From Actinomadura coerulea (GTDB lineage: Bacteria; Actinomycetota; Actinomycetes; Streptosporangiales; Streptosporangiaceae), in the NCBI RefSeq assembly GCF_014208105.1, contig NZ_JACHMQ010000001.1:7502001-7566000 (forward strand): a stretch of DNA of 64,000 nt, in the 5' to 3' direction. Made by a program: the position numbers and the translations under genes. Shown one piece after another: positions 57,215-64,000 of the stretch (position 1 is its first letter; each line of letters begins with the position of its first letter). Under the pieces are notes generated by a model, which was given only the letters and a program-made list of their open reading frames with translations, did no database searches and was not told the origin of the DNA.

Positions 57215-58402
57215 GTGGGAAAGCCGAACCGCCGGGTGCTACCGACGATCATCGGCGTCTCCGTGCTGACGACGCTCGCCGCCAACACCGCCGTCCTCGT
57301 GGCGCGCGACGAGGGCCCCGCGGACACCCGGCGCCCCGAGCAGCGCGCCCGGTTCGTGGCCGCGTCCGGCAGCACCGGCCTGTCGCCCGCGGCGGTGGCG
57401 CCGCTCGGCAGGCGGCTCACCCCGCACGTCCTCGTGGCGGCGCCGTCCACCCTTCCGGCCGACTTCGTCCAGAAGGTCCGCGGCGCCAAGGGCGTGAAGG
57501 GCGTCGAGGTCGTCGACGCCGTGCAGGGCATGGTCGCGGGCAAGCGCGTCGGCCTGCTGGGCGTCGACCCGTCCACCTTCCGCAACTACACGCCGAAGCC
57601 GACCGCCAAGTCGGACGCGCTCTGGCGCAACCTGGCCTCCGGAGACGTCGCCATCTCGTTCACGATGGGCAGCGACGGCGGTGTGAAGCTCGGCAGCCAG
57701 GTGCCCGTCGGAGGCAGGCAGCACCAGTCGCAGCTGCGGGTGGGCGCGTACGCGACGATGGGCATCAGCGACGTCGACGCGGTCGTCTCGCACGCCACCG
57801 CGCAGGCGCTCGGGCTGCCGACCGGCAACGCGATGCTGGTCAGCGTCCCGAAGACCGCGCCGAAGACGTTCATCGGGAAGCTGCGCAAGGCGCTGCCGAA
57901 GGGCGCCAGGGCCGTCGCGGTCAACCCGGAGATCGACTTCCCGAAGTCCGGCGACGTGCCGGCCGGCGACGTGCCGGCCGCCAACGGCCAGGTCATGACG
58001 GCCGGCCAGGTCCGGACGGTGATCAAGGCCGCCTACACCCGGCTCGGCTGGCCGTACGTCTGGGGCGGCGAGTCCGAGGCCGAGGGCGGCTACGACTGCT
58101 CGGGCCTGATGCAGTACGCCTTCGCCAGGGCGGGCATCCGGCTCCCGCGCGTCGCCGCCGACCAGGCCCGCGCCGGCTGGGTCGTCCCCTACAGCAAGGC
58201 CGAGCCGGGCGACATGCTCATCTGGGCCAACGACCCGACCGCGCCCGGCTACATCTCGCACATCGCCCTCTACCTTGGCCAGGGCAAGATGCTGGCGGCC
58301 CCGCGGACGGGCACGGTGGTGCAGGTCCAGAACGTCTACACCCGCAACATGCGGGGCGCCGTCCGCGTCAGCCCGAAGATGGCCGCCGCGGTGGCGCGGT
58401 GA
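57215..58402 (+). CDS. secreted NlpC/P60 peptidoglycan endopeptidase
   Basis: A 395-residue exported cell-wall hydrolase. The N-terminal hydrophobic segment (about 10-28, TIIGVSVLTTLAANTAVL) is a signal or anchor. A ~230-residue unassigned region follows. The C-terminal NlpC/P60 domain has LGWPYVWGGES, the nucleophile C295 in YDCSGLMQYAF and H349 in ISHIALYLG. It cleaves stem peptides of peptidoglycan. GTG 57215 is chosen for GAGGGAG seven bases upstream; GTG 57209 is two codons earlier. Confidence 0.9.
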   Translation: MGKPNRRVLPTIIGVSVLTTLAANTAVLVARDEGPADTRRPEQRARFVAASGSTGLSPAAVAPLGRRLTPHVLVAAPSTLPADFVQKVRGAKGVKGVEVVDAVQGMVAGKRVGLLGVDPSTFRNYTPKPTAKSDALWRNLASGDVAISFTMGSDGGVKLGSQVPVGGRQHQSQLRVGAYATMGISDVDAVVSHATAQALGLPTGNAMLVSVPKTAPKTFIGKLRKALPKGARAVAVNPEIDFPKSGDVPAGDVPAANGQVMTAGQVRTVIKAAYTRLGWPYVWGGESEAEGGYDCSGLMQYAFARAGIRLPRVAADQARAGWVVPYSKAEPGDMLIWANDPTAPGYISHIALYLGQGKMLAAPRTGTVVQVQNVYTRNMRGAVRVSPKMAAAVAR

Positions 58403-58438
58403 CCCGCCGGCGCTGACCCGCCCCGAGCGGGCGCCGGG

Positions 58439-59080
58439 TCACAGCGGGCAGCCGCGGCCCAGGAACTCCAGGTTGCGGTCGACGATCCCGGGAAGCTCCT
58501 CGGTCGTCGCGCGCCCGTCCATCCACTGGTACATGGCCGCCTGGAGCACGCCGAGGACGGCCCAGGTGAACGTCTCCACGTCCGGGTCGTCGGGCCGCCG
58601 TCCGGTCCGGTGGCCGACGACCTCGGTCAGCATGGCGAACGTGCCCTCGCGCAGCGACTCGAACGTGCGGGCGCGCAGCGCCGGGACCTGGGAGGTGAGC
58701 CGGAGCCGGGTGTTGACCACGTCCAGGTCGGTCTCGTACATCAGCGGGAGCATCTCGCGGAGCGTGGCGCGCAGCGCCTCGAGGGGGGACAGCCCGGCCG
58801 GCTGGTCCCGCATGACCTCCGCCATGATCGGGTCGTACTCGTCGGTGACGACCACGTCCTCCTTGGTGGGGAAGTAGCGGAAGAACGTGCTCGGCGAGAT
58901 CTCGGCCGCCGCCGCGATCTGCTCCACGGTCGTCTCGTCGTAGCCCCGCTCGCCGAACAGGCGGAGGGCGTGGTCCTGGATCGCCCGGCGGGTCCGCAGC
59001 TTCTTGCGCTCCCGCAGCGGCAGCCGGGCGAGCCGGTCCTCCAGCCGGTCGGCGGCGCGCTCACGGGACGACGTGCTCAT
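58439..59080 (-). CDS. TetR family transcriptional regulator
   Basis: A 213-residue repressor with an N-terminal helix-turn-helix (ERGYDETTVEQIAAAAEISPSTFFRYFPTKEDVV, residues about 45-78) and a helical ligand domain. The ATG at 59080 lies 20 bases inside the end of the MFS gene, so it is co-transcribed and coupled. It probably represses the MFS operon through the palindrome near 60633, with the exported drug as inducer; this is inference from the arrangement. Confidence 0.92.
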   Translation of the reverse strand: MSTSSRERAADRLEDRLARLPLRERKKLRTRRAIQDHALRLFGERGYDETTVEQIAAAAEISPSTFFRYFPTKEDVVVTDEYDPIMAEVMRDQPAGLSPLEALRATLREMLPLMYETDLDVVNTRLRLTSQVPALRARTFESLREGTFAMLTEVVGHRTGRRPDDPDVETFTWAVLGVLQAAMYQWMDGRATTEELPGIVDRNLEFLGRGCPL

Positions 59081-60599
59081 GGCCCGATTCTCGTGCATCG
59101 GCGGCGGGCACCGCATCCCGCCGGACCCGGCCGGGCTGGAAGCGCCACAGGAGCAGCGCCGCCGCGACCGCGGCGGCGGCGCACGCGGCGAACACCGCGT
59201 CCATGCCGTCGACGTAGGCGCCGCGGGCCGAGGCGAGCAGCCCGGCGTCGCCCAGCCGCCCGGCGACGGCGACGGCGCCGCCGATGGAGTCGCGCGCCGC
59301 GCCCGCCGCCTCGGGCGGCAGCCCGCCGGTGGGCACGCGGTCCCGGTAGAGCGCCGACAGCAGGCTGCCGAGCCCCGCGACACCGAGCGTCCCGGCCGTC
59401 TGGCGCAGCGTCTGGACGAGGCCCGAGCCGCGTCCGGCCCGGGCGGCGGGCAGGGCGGCGAGGACCGCGTCCATCGCCGGGACGAGCGTCAGGCCGCAGC
59501 CGAGCCCGAGGACGAGCAGCCACGGAACGGTGGCGGAGTAGCCGTCGCCCGGCCCGGTGAGCGCGCCCCAGCCGAAGCCGGCCGCGAGCACGAGCAGCCC
59601 GGTGACGAGGATCGGCTTGTGCCCGGCGCGGTGCGCGACCCGGTCGGTGACGATCCCGCCGGCGAGCAGGCCGAGCAGCATCGGCGTGAGGCGCAGCCCG
59701 GTGCCGAACACGTCGTTGCCCTGGACGGCCTCCAGGTACTGCGGGAGGACGAACAGCGCCCCCGCCATCATCAGGTTCGCGGTGACCGCGGCGACCATCG
59801 CCCAGGTGAAGCGGGGGTCGCGGAACAGCGCCATGTCGATCATGGGTTCGGCGGCGCGCCGCTCCCACAGGACGAACCCGGCCAGCAGGGCGGCCGCGAG
59901 CGCGAACGACCCCAGCACCACCGCGTCGCCCCACCCCCGCACGGGGGCCTCGATGACCCCGTACACGAGCGCGACGACGCCGGCCGCCGACAGCAGTGAA
60001 CCGGCCCAGTCGACCTTCGGTGCGGACGGGTCGCGCGTCTCGGGCAGCAGCAGCGCCACCGCGACGCCGCCGACCAGCACGAGCGGCACGTTGACGAGGA
60101 AGACCGACCCCCACCGGAAGTTCTCCAGCAGCCAGCCGCCGAGCAGCGGGCCGAGCGGCAGCCCGAGCGCCGTCGCCGACGACCAGACCGCGACGGCGCG
60201 GGTGCGCTCCTCCGGCGGGAAGATCGCGGGCAGCATCGACATGGACAGCGGCAGCACGATCGCCGCGCCGAGCCCCATGAACGCCCGGGCCGCGATGACG
60301 CCGCCGGAGCCGTCCGCGAACGCCCCGCCGAGGGAGGCGGCGCCGAAGACGGCGAGGCCGGCCACCAGCAGCCACTTGCGGCCGAACCGGTCGCCGAGCA
60401 GCCCGGCGGGGAGCAGCAGGGCCCCGAACACCAGCAGGTAGGAGTCCACGATCCACTGCAGTGCGCTGGTGCCCGCGTGCAGCTCCTCCGACAGCGTGGT
60501 CAGCGCCACGTTGAGGATCGTCATGTCGAACCCGAGCGCCAGCATGCTCAGCGCCAGGGCGCCCAGCCCCAGCCAGCGCCGCGTGTGCCCCACTGTCAT
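59061..60599 (-). CDS. MFS multidrug exporter, DHA2 (14-helix) family
   Basis: A 512-residue drug:proton antiporter. Fourteen hydrophobic segments can be counted from residue 10 onward. Motif A is GDRFGRKWLLVAG near residue 71, motif C is GLPLGPLLGGW near 150, and motif D1-like LNVALTTLSEEL follows helix 1. This matches EmrB/QacA-type pumps. GGAGG lies 8 bases before ATG 60599. It heads an operon with the TetR gene. Confidence 0.93.
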   Translation of the reverse strand: MTVGHTRRWLGLGALALSMLALGFDMTILNVALTTLSEELHAGTSALQWIVDSYLLVFGALLLPAGLLGDRFGRKWLLVAGLAVFGAASLGGAFADGSGGVIAARAFMGLGAAIVLPLSMSMLPAIFPPEERTRAVAVWSSATALGLPLGPLLGGWLLENFRWGSVFLVNVPLVLVGGVAVALLLPETRDPSAPKVDWAGSLLSAAGVVALVYGVIEAPVRGWGDAVVLGSFALAAALLAGFVLWERRAAEPMIDMALFRDPRFTWAMVAAVTANLMMAGALFVLPQYLEAVQGNDVFGTGLRLTPMLLGLLAGGIVTDRVAHRAGHKPILVTGLLVLAAGFGWGALTGPGDGYSATVPWLLVLGLGCGLTLVPAMDAVLAALPAARAGRGSGLVQTLRQTAGTLGVAGLGSLLSALYRDRVPTGGLPPEAAGAARDSIGGAVAVAGRLGDAGLLASARGAYVDGMDAVFAACAAAAVAAALLLWRFQPGRVRRDAVPAADARESGHEHVVP

Positions 60600-60632
60600 G
60601 ACTGCCACCTCCACATGAGTGTCTCTATAAAA

Positions 60633-60647
60633 TGAAAGTAACTATCA
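60633..60647. promoter_or_regulatory. candidate TetR operator of the MFS operon
   Basis: TGAAAGTAACTATCA is an inverted repeat with one mismatch (arms TGAAAGT/ACTATCA) in the AT-rich region 34 bases before the MFS start. A minus-strand TTGACA (60664-60659) upstream suggests it overlaps the promoter. Confidence 0.5.
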
Positions 60648-60699
60648 AATGGAGGTCATTGTCAATCGGCCTGAGGGCTGGCGTACCGCCCGGCAAGGG

Positions 60700-60717
60700 A
60701 TGTAATTTTGATTACAT
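60700..60717. promoter_or_regulatory. perfect palindrome covering the start codon of the next gene
   Basis: ATGTAAT-TTTG-ATTACAT has perfect 7-base arms. Its last two bases are the A and T of the ATG at 60716, so a bound protein would block both promoter clearance and ribosome access. Confidence 0.6.
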
Positions 60718-61237
60718 GAATACGAGCGAAGCGGCGGAGCAGCTGCGCGGCTGGTTCACCGGACGGCTCCCCGAGGAGTGGTTCGAGGGGGCGCCCGAGG
60801 TCGTCGTCGACCGCGAGGAGGTCGCGGTCGTCGGCGCGCTGCCCGTCCCGGCCGCGGCGGCCGAGGCGTCCGGCGCCGAGCGCGCGGGCGTCGTCGCCGG
60901 GCACGTCCAGCGCTTCCGCGAGGAGACCCGCGACCGGCGCATCGCCATCGCCCGGGAGGCCGAGCAGCGCTTCGGCCGCAAGGTCTCCTGGGGTGTGGAG
61001 TGCGACGGCGAGCGGGAGATGTTCACCACCCTGTCGGTGCCGGTGATGACGCGGCTGCGGCAGCCCGAGCGCCGCGTCCTGGACACGCTCGTGGACGCCG
61101 GGGTCGCCCGCAGCCGCAGCGACGCGCTCGCCTGGTGCGTCCGGCTCGTCGGCAAGAACACCGACGAGTGGCTGGCGGAGCTGCGCAGCGCCCTGCAGCA
61201 CGTCGAGCGCGCCCGAGCCGCCGGCCCGCGGGCCTGA
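60716..61237 (+). CDS. small protein with a probable ribbon-helix-helix C-terminus
   Basis: A 173-residue soluble protein. Residues 1-100 are acidic helices and strands without a recognised domain. The C-terminal part, strand MFTTLSVPVMTRL, helix PERRVLDTLVDAGVA and helix SRSDALAWCVRLV (about 102-145), reads like a ribbon-helix-helix DNA-binding unit. No ribosome site precedes the ATG, and the start lies in a perfect palindrome, so leaderless translation and autoregulation are plausible. It is divergent from the MFS-TetR operon. Confidence 0.65.
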   Translation: MNTSEAAEQLRGWFTGRLPEEWFEGAPEVVVDREEVAVVGALPVPAAAAEASGAERAGVVAGHVQRFREETRDRRIAIAREAEQRFGRKVSWGVECDGEREMFTTLSVPVMTRLRQPERRVLDTLVDAGVARSRSDALAWCVRLVGKNTDEWLAELRSALQHVERARAAGPRA

Positions 61238-61365
61238 CGGGGCCGGCCGCGCGGAGGCCGGGGCCAACCATTACCCGATCACGATGATCACTGGGTGTGA
61301 TCATGGTGGCGACCTCCCCTACTGTGCCTGGATAGCCGGCCGGCGCGGGGTGGGAGGTGGACGGG

Positions 61366-61923
61366 ATGCTGGGACTGCGCTGCCTGGACGGGTCCGCCCT
61401 CGCGGTGGTCCCGATCGCCTCGCTCGACCGCGGCGGCACGCCGTTCGAGGTCACGCTCGAACTGTGGCGGGACGGCGACTCGTTCGGGGCGGTGGGGGAG
61501 CGGTGCGGCTACTTCCTGGCCGGGCTCGCCGCCCGCGTCGCCGCCGCACGGGCCGAGGGGTCCCCGCAGGCGGCGCGCTGGCCCGACCCCGACGACCGCT
61601 TCCCCGACCCCGTCCCCGGCGACACCGCCCGCGAGCCCGAGCTGTTCGCGTTCCGGTACCGCGACCGCGGCGACGTGCTCAGCACCGGCGAGCTGCGCTG
61701 CTCCCTGCGCACGTCCTCGATGTGGGTCGGCCGCCAGCGGTCCGCGGCGGGACGGTGGCGGGTCGCGCGGCGCGCCGTGATCGAGGCCTGGGGGTCGAGC
61801 GGGCGCGGCGTGCGCGCGGTCCTCACGTCGGCCGAGCTGGCGCGTTTTCTCGCCGACCTGCTCGCCGAGGCGGACCGGGCCAGAGCAGGCCATCCGCCCC
61901 GCCCGGCGCCTCCCGCGCGTTAG
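61366..61923 (+). CDS. hypothetical protein
   Basis: A 185-residue soluble protein without known domain. It is rich in Arg/Asp/Glu with beta-like stretches (LRCLDGSALAVVPIASLD, ELFAFRYRDRG) and a C-terminal helix (SAELARFLADLLAEADRARA). ATG 61366 is used because GGGAGG lies 8 bases upstream; a GTG three codons earlier is possible. An inverted repeat TGATCA-N7-TGATCA (61285-61303) lies in front. Codon use is as in its neighbours, so it is probably a real gene. Confidence 0.65.
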   Translation: MLGLRCLDGSALAVVPIASLDRGGTPFEVTLELWRDGDSFGAVGERCGYFLAGLAARVAAARAEGSPQAARWPDPDDRFPDPVPGDTAREPELFAFRYRDRGDVLSTGELRCSLRTSSMWVGRQRSAAGRWRVARRAVIEAWGSSGRGVRAVLTSAELARFLADLLAEADRARAGHPPRPAPPAR

Positions 61924-61965
61924 CCTGGCGTCACGGGAACGGTGGGAGAAGTGTCGCCGTCGGGC

Positions 61966-61971
61966 CATAAT
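61966..61971 (+). promoter_or_regulatory. candidate -10 box for the cis-prenyltransferase gene
   Basis: CATAAT, one mismatch from consensus, is 44 bases before the ATG at 62016; a start site near 61978 would give a leader with the GAAGGGAAG ribosome site. Confidence 0.4.
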
Positions 61972-62015
61972 TGAGCGACTTTCCGCCAGGGTCGGTTGCT
62001 CGAAGGGAAGCCCAT

Positions 62016-62903
62016 ATGCGGGTTCGGCGTACGGGAGAGCCGCGCACCAGGATGCCTCGCGGCGCGCGGAGGGACGGCGTGCGCCGGAGCCCCTCCGAGG
62101 GCGGGCGGCTGATCTCCGCCCTCCGCCGCACCGGCCCGTACGCGGCCGTCCGCGACGCCGTCTACCGGATGTACGAGCGGCGCGTCGAGGCCGAGCTGCC
62201 CACCGACGTCACCCCCCGGCACGTCGGCGTGATCCTGGACGGAAACCGGCGTTGGGCCAGGTCGATGGGGCTGGCCGACGTCAACTCCGGGCACCAGCGC
62301 GGCGCCCAGAAGATCTCCGAGCTGCTGCAGTGGAGCGCCGAGGCCGGCGTCGAGCACGTCACGCTCTGGCTGCTGTCGACCGACAACCTCAACCGCCCCG
62401 CCGACCAGCTGGAGCCGCTGCTGGCGATCATCGAGAACACCGTCCGCAAGCTCGCCGCCGACGGCTGGCACGTCAAGCCCGTCGGCGCCCTCGACCTGCT
62501 GCCCGATAAGACGGCCCGCGTCCTGAAAGATGCCGGAGAGGCCACATCGAGCGCACCCGGCCTGATTGTGAACGTCGCGGTTGGGTATGGAGGTAGGCGT
62601 GAGATCGCTGATGCGGTGCGCTCACTGCTCATCGAGCAGGCGAGTCGTGGCACCAGCATCGAGGAACTCGCCGAGATCCTCGACGTGGAGCACATCGCGG
62701 AGCATCTCTACACGCGCGGCCAGCCGGATCCGGACCTGGTCATCCGCACCTCGGGAGAGCAGCGGCTCTCCGGCTTCATGCTGTGGCAGAGCGCCCACTC
62801 GGAGTTCTACTTCTGCGAAGTCCATTGGCCGGACTTCCGCAAGGTCGACTTCCTGCGGGCCATCCGCTCCTACGCCGCGCGGCATCGGCGCTACGGTACC
62901 TGA
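62016..62903 (+). CDS. cis-prenyltransferase (isoprenyl diphosphate synthase, UppS family)
   Basis: A 295-residue enzyme that adds isopentenyl units in Z configuration to a prenyl diphosphate. The catalytic Asp is D75 in VILDGNRRWARS, and the C-terminal motif is RTSGEQRLSGFMLWQSAHSEFYF. By position after mca/DUF255 and by its N-terminal segment (AVYRMYERRVEAEL) it resembles Rv1086, a short-chain (Z-farnesyl) synthase, but a long-chain undecaprenyl role cannot be excluded. GAAGGGAAG fixes ATG 62016; the first ~35 residues are basic and variable. Confidence 0.9.
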   Translation: MRVRRTGEPRTRMPRGARRDGVRRSPSEGGRLISALRRTGPYAAVRDAVYRMYERRVEAELPTDVTPRHVGVILDGNRRWARSMGLADVNSGHQRGAQKISELLQWSAEAGVEHVTLWLLSTDNLNRPADQLEPLLAIIENTVRKLAADGWHVKPVGALDLLPDKTARVLKDAGEATSSAPGLIVNVAVGYGGRREIADAVRSLLIEQASRGTSIEELAEILDVEHIAEHLYTRGQPDPDLVIRTSGEQRLSGFMLWQSAHSEFYFCEVHWPDFRKVDFLRAIRSYAARHRRYGT

Positions 62904-62981
62904 CCGTCCCCTGCGGACCACCGCCCCTGCGCGGGCGGACCTGCGCGCCACCGGCAGTTCCCCCATATCCAGGGAGATCGA

Positions 62982-64000
62982 GTGGCCACAACCTCCGCGC
63001 GCCGTCCCGGCACGTCCGGGAACCCTTCCGGGACTCCTGTTCCGGAGACCTCTGGAGACCTCGGGGGCGCCGCTCCCGGCAGGGAACCGGACCGGCGCAC
63101 GTACGTCCTGGACACCAGCGTCCTGCTCGCCGATCCGGGGGCGATGACCCGGTTCGCGGAGCACGAGGTCGTACTCCCCATCGTCGTCATCTCCGAACTG
63201 GAGGCCAAGCGGCACCACCCCGAGCTCGGCTACTTCGCCCGGCAGGCCCTGCGCACGCTGGACGACCTGCGCCTGCGGCACGGACGGCTGGACGAGGCCG
63301 TCTCGGTCGAGGGGCCGCTCGGCGACCAGGGCGGAACGCTCCGCGTCGAGCTGAACCACGCCGACCCGAGCGTCCTGCCGGACGGGTTCCGGCTCGGCGA
63401 CAACGACACCCGGATCCTGTCGGTGGCCGCGTGGCTGGCCCGCGAGGGACGCGACGTCGTGCTGGTCTCCAAGGACCTGCCGATGCGGGTGAAGGCGTCC
63501 GCGGTGGGGCTCGCCGCCGAGGAGTACCGCGCGGAGCTGGCCGTCGTGGAGTCCGGCTGGACCGGGATGCGCGAGCTGGAGGTCACCGCCGGGGCCGTCG
63601 AGGAGCTGTACGAGTCGGGGAGCGCCGACCTGGAGGAGGCGCGGGACCTGCCCTGCCACACGGGGCTGCGGCTGCTGTCCGAGCGCGGCTCGGCCCTCGG
63701 CCGCGTCCAGCCGGACAAGTCGGTGCGGCTGGTGCGCGGCGACCGCGAGGTGTTCGGGCTGCGCGGCCGGTCCGCGGAGCAGCGGATCGCGCTGGACCTG
63801 CTGATGGACGAGGAGGTCGGCATCGTCTCGCTCGGCGGGCGGGCCGGCACCGGCAAGTCGGCGCTCGCCCTCTGCGCGGGGCTGGAGGCCGTGCTGGAGC
63901 GGCGGCGGCACCGCAAGGTCGTGGTGTTCCGCCCCCTGTACGCGGTCGGCGGCCAGGAGCTCGGGTACCTGCCGGGCTCGGAGGGCGAGAAGATGTCGCC
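62982..64000 (+). CDS. phoH: PIN-PhoH family ATPase/ribonuclease, N-terminal part (cut by window edge)
   Basis: The first 339 codons of a PhoH2-type protein are present. After a Gly/Pro/Ser-rich tail comes a PIN RNase domain (D44 in TYVLDTSVLLADP, acidic ISELEAKRHHPELG, DNDTRILS, SKDLPMRVKA). The PhoH helicase-like ATPase starts with Walker A GRAGTGKSALAL near residue 287. Mycobacterial PhoH2 unwinds and cuts RNA. GTG 62982 has AGGGAG 6 bases upstream. The protein continues beyond the window. Confidence 0.9.
   Translation, partial: MATTSARRPGTSGNPSGTPVPETSGDLGGAAPGREPDRRTYVLDTSVLLADPGAMTRFAEHEVVLPIVVISELEAKRHHPELGYFARQALRTLDDLRLRHGRLDEAVSVEGPLGDQGGTLRVELNHADPSVLPDGFRLGDNDTRILSVAAWLAREGRDVVLVSKDLPMRVKASAVGLAAEEYRAELAVVESGWTGMRELEVTAGAVEELYESGSADLEEARDLPCHTGLRLLSERGSALGRVQPDKSVRLVRGDREVFGLRGRSAEQRIALDLLMDEEVGIVSLGGRAGTGKSALALCAGLEAVLERRRHRKVVVFRPLYAVGGQELGYLPGSEGEKMS

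Overview
This 64 kb window is chromosomal DNA from a very GC-rich actinomycete. Codon third positions are almost all G or C, GTG starts are common and many promoters appear leaderless. Mycothiol S-conjugate amidase (Mca), the eno-ftsB-DUF501-ppx order and the cbs-metB-greA-mca-DUF255 order are actinobacterial hallmarks. Gene style and intergenic repeats suggest the Streptosporangiales (Actinomadura-like), but the genus is inference. No phage, transposase, CRISPR array or rRNA was seen. Both ends cut genes: a methyltransferase at the left and a PIN-PhoH ATPase at the right.

Region 1 (1-17.9 kb) is a housekeeping block with the order known from Mycobacterium tuberculosis Rv1020-Rv1026: mfd, a SurA-type lipoprotein, mazG, (a bifunctional penicillin-binding protein and small genes), eno, a FtsB/DivIC septum protein, DUF501 and ppx. 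Inserted into it is a minus-strand ABC importer of the sulfonate/nitrate/taurine class (14267-11577), followed by a histidine kinase without a partner regulator.

Region 2 (18-24.7 kb) is mixed: a DUF2510 protein, a family-5 uracil-DNA glycosylase, a tiny lipoprotein with a TTA codon, NADH dehydrogenase II behind a 109-nt bipartite hairpin, an unusual tRNA gene, a Bax-inhibitor-like membrane protein and a DUF4287 protein.

Region 3 (23.5-57 kb) follows the M. tuberculosis Rv1074c-Rv1084 order with insertions: fadA-type thiolase, SGNH hydrolase, cbs, (MMPL exporter), metB, greA, DUF4307, mca, a small membrane protein and a DUF255 thioredoxin-fold protein. cbs and metB are the transsulfuration enzymes, and Mca acts on mycothiol, so sulfur metabolism is a theme together with the sulfonate-type importer. 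Insertions include a MoxR-VWA pair, FIST and ROK genes, threonine deaminase, three tandem M1 metallopeptidases, two RDD membrane proteins, and hppD divergent from an Lrp regulator.

Region 4 (57-64 kb) holds an NlpC/P60 cell-wall hydrolase, an MFS exporter with its TetR regulator, a divergent small gene whose start codon lies inside a perfect palindrome and whose C-terminus looks like ribbon-helix-helix, a hypothetical gene, a cis-prenyltransferase and the phoH-type gene.

The most notable non-coding signals are the class-I tRNA with a UAA anticodon and C33, the hairpin before ndh, very long terminator palindromes at convergent gene ends, and the palindrome over the start codon at 60716.
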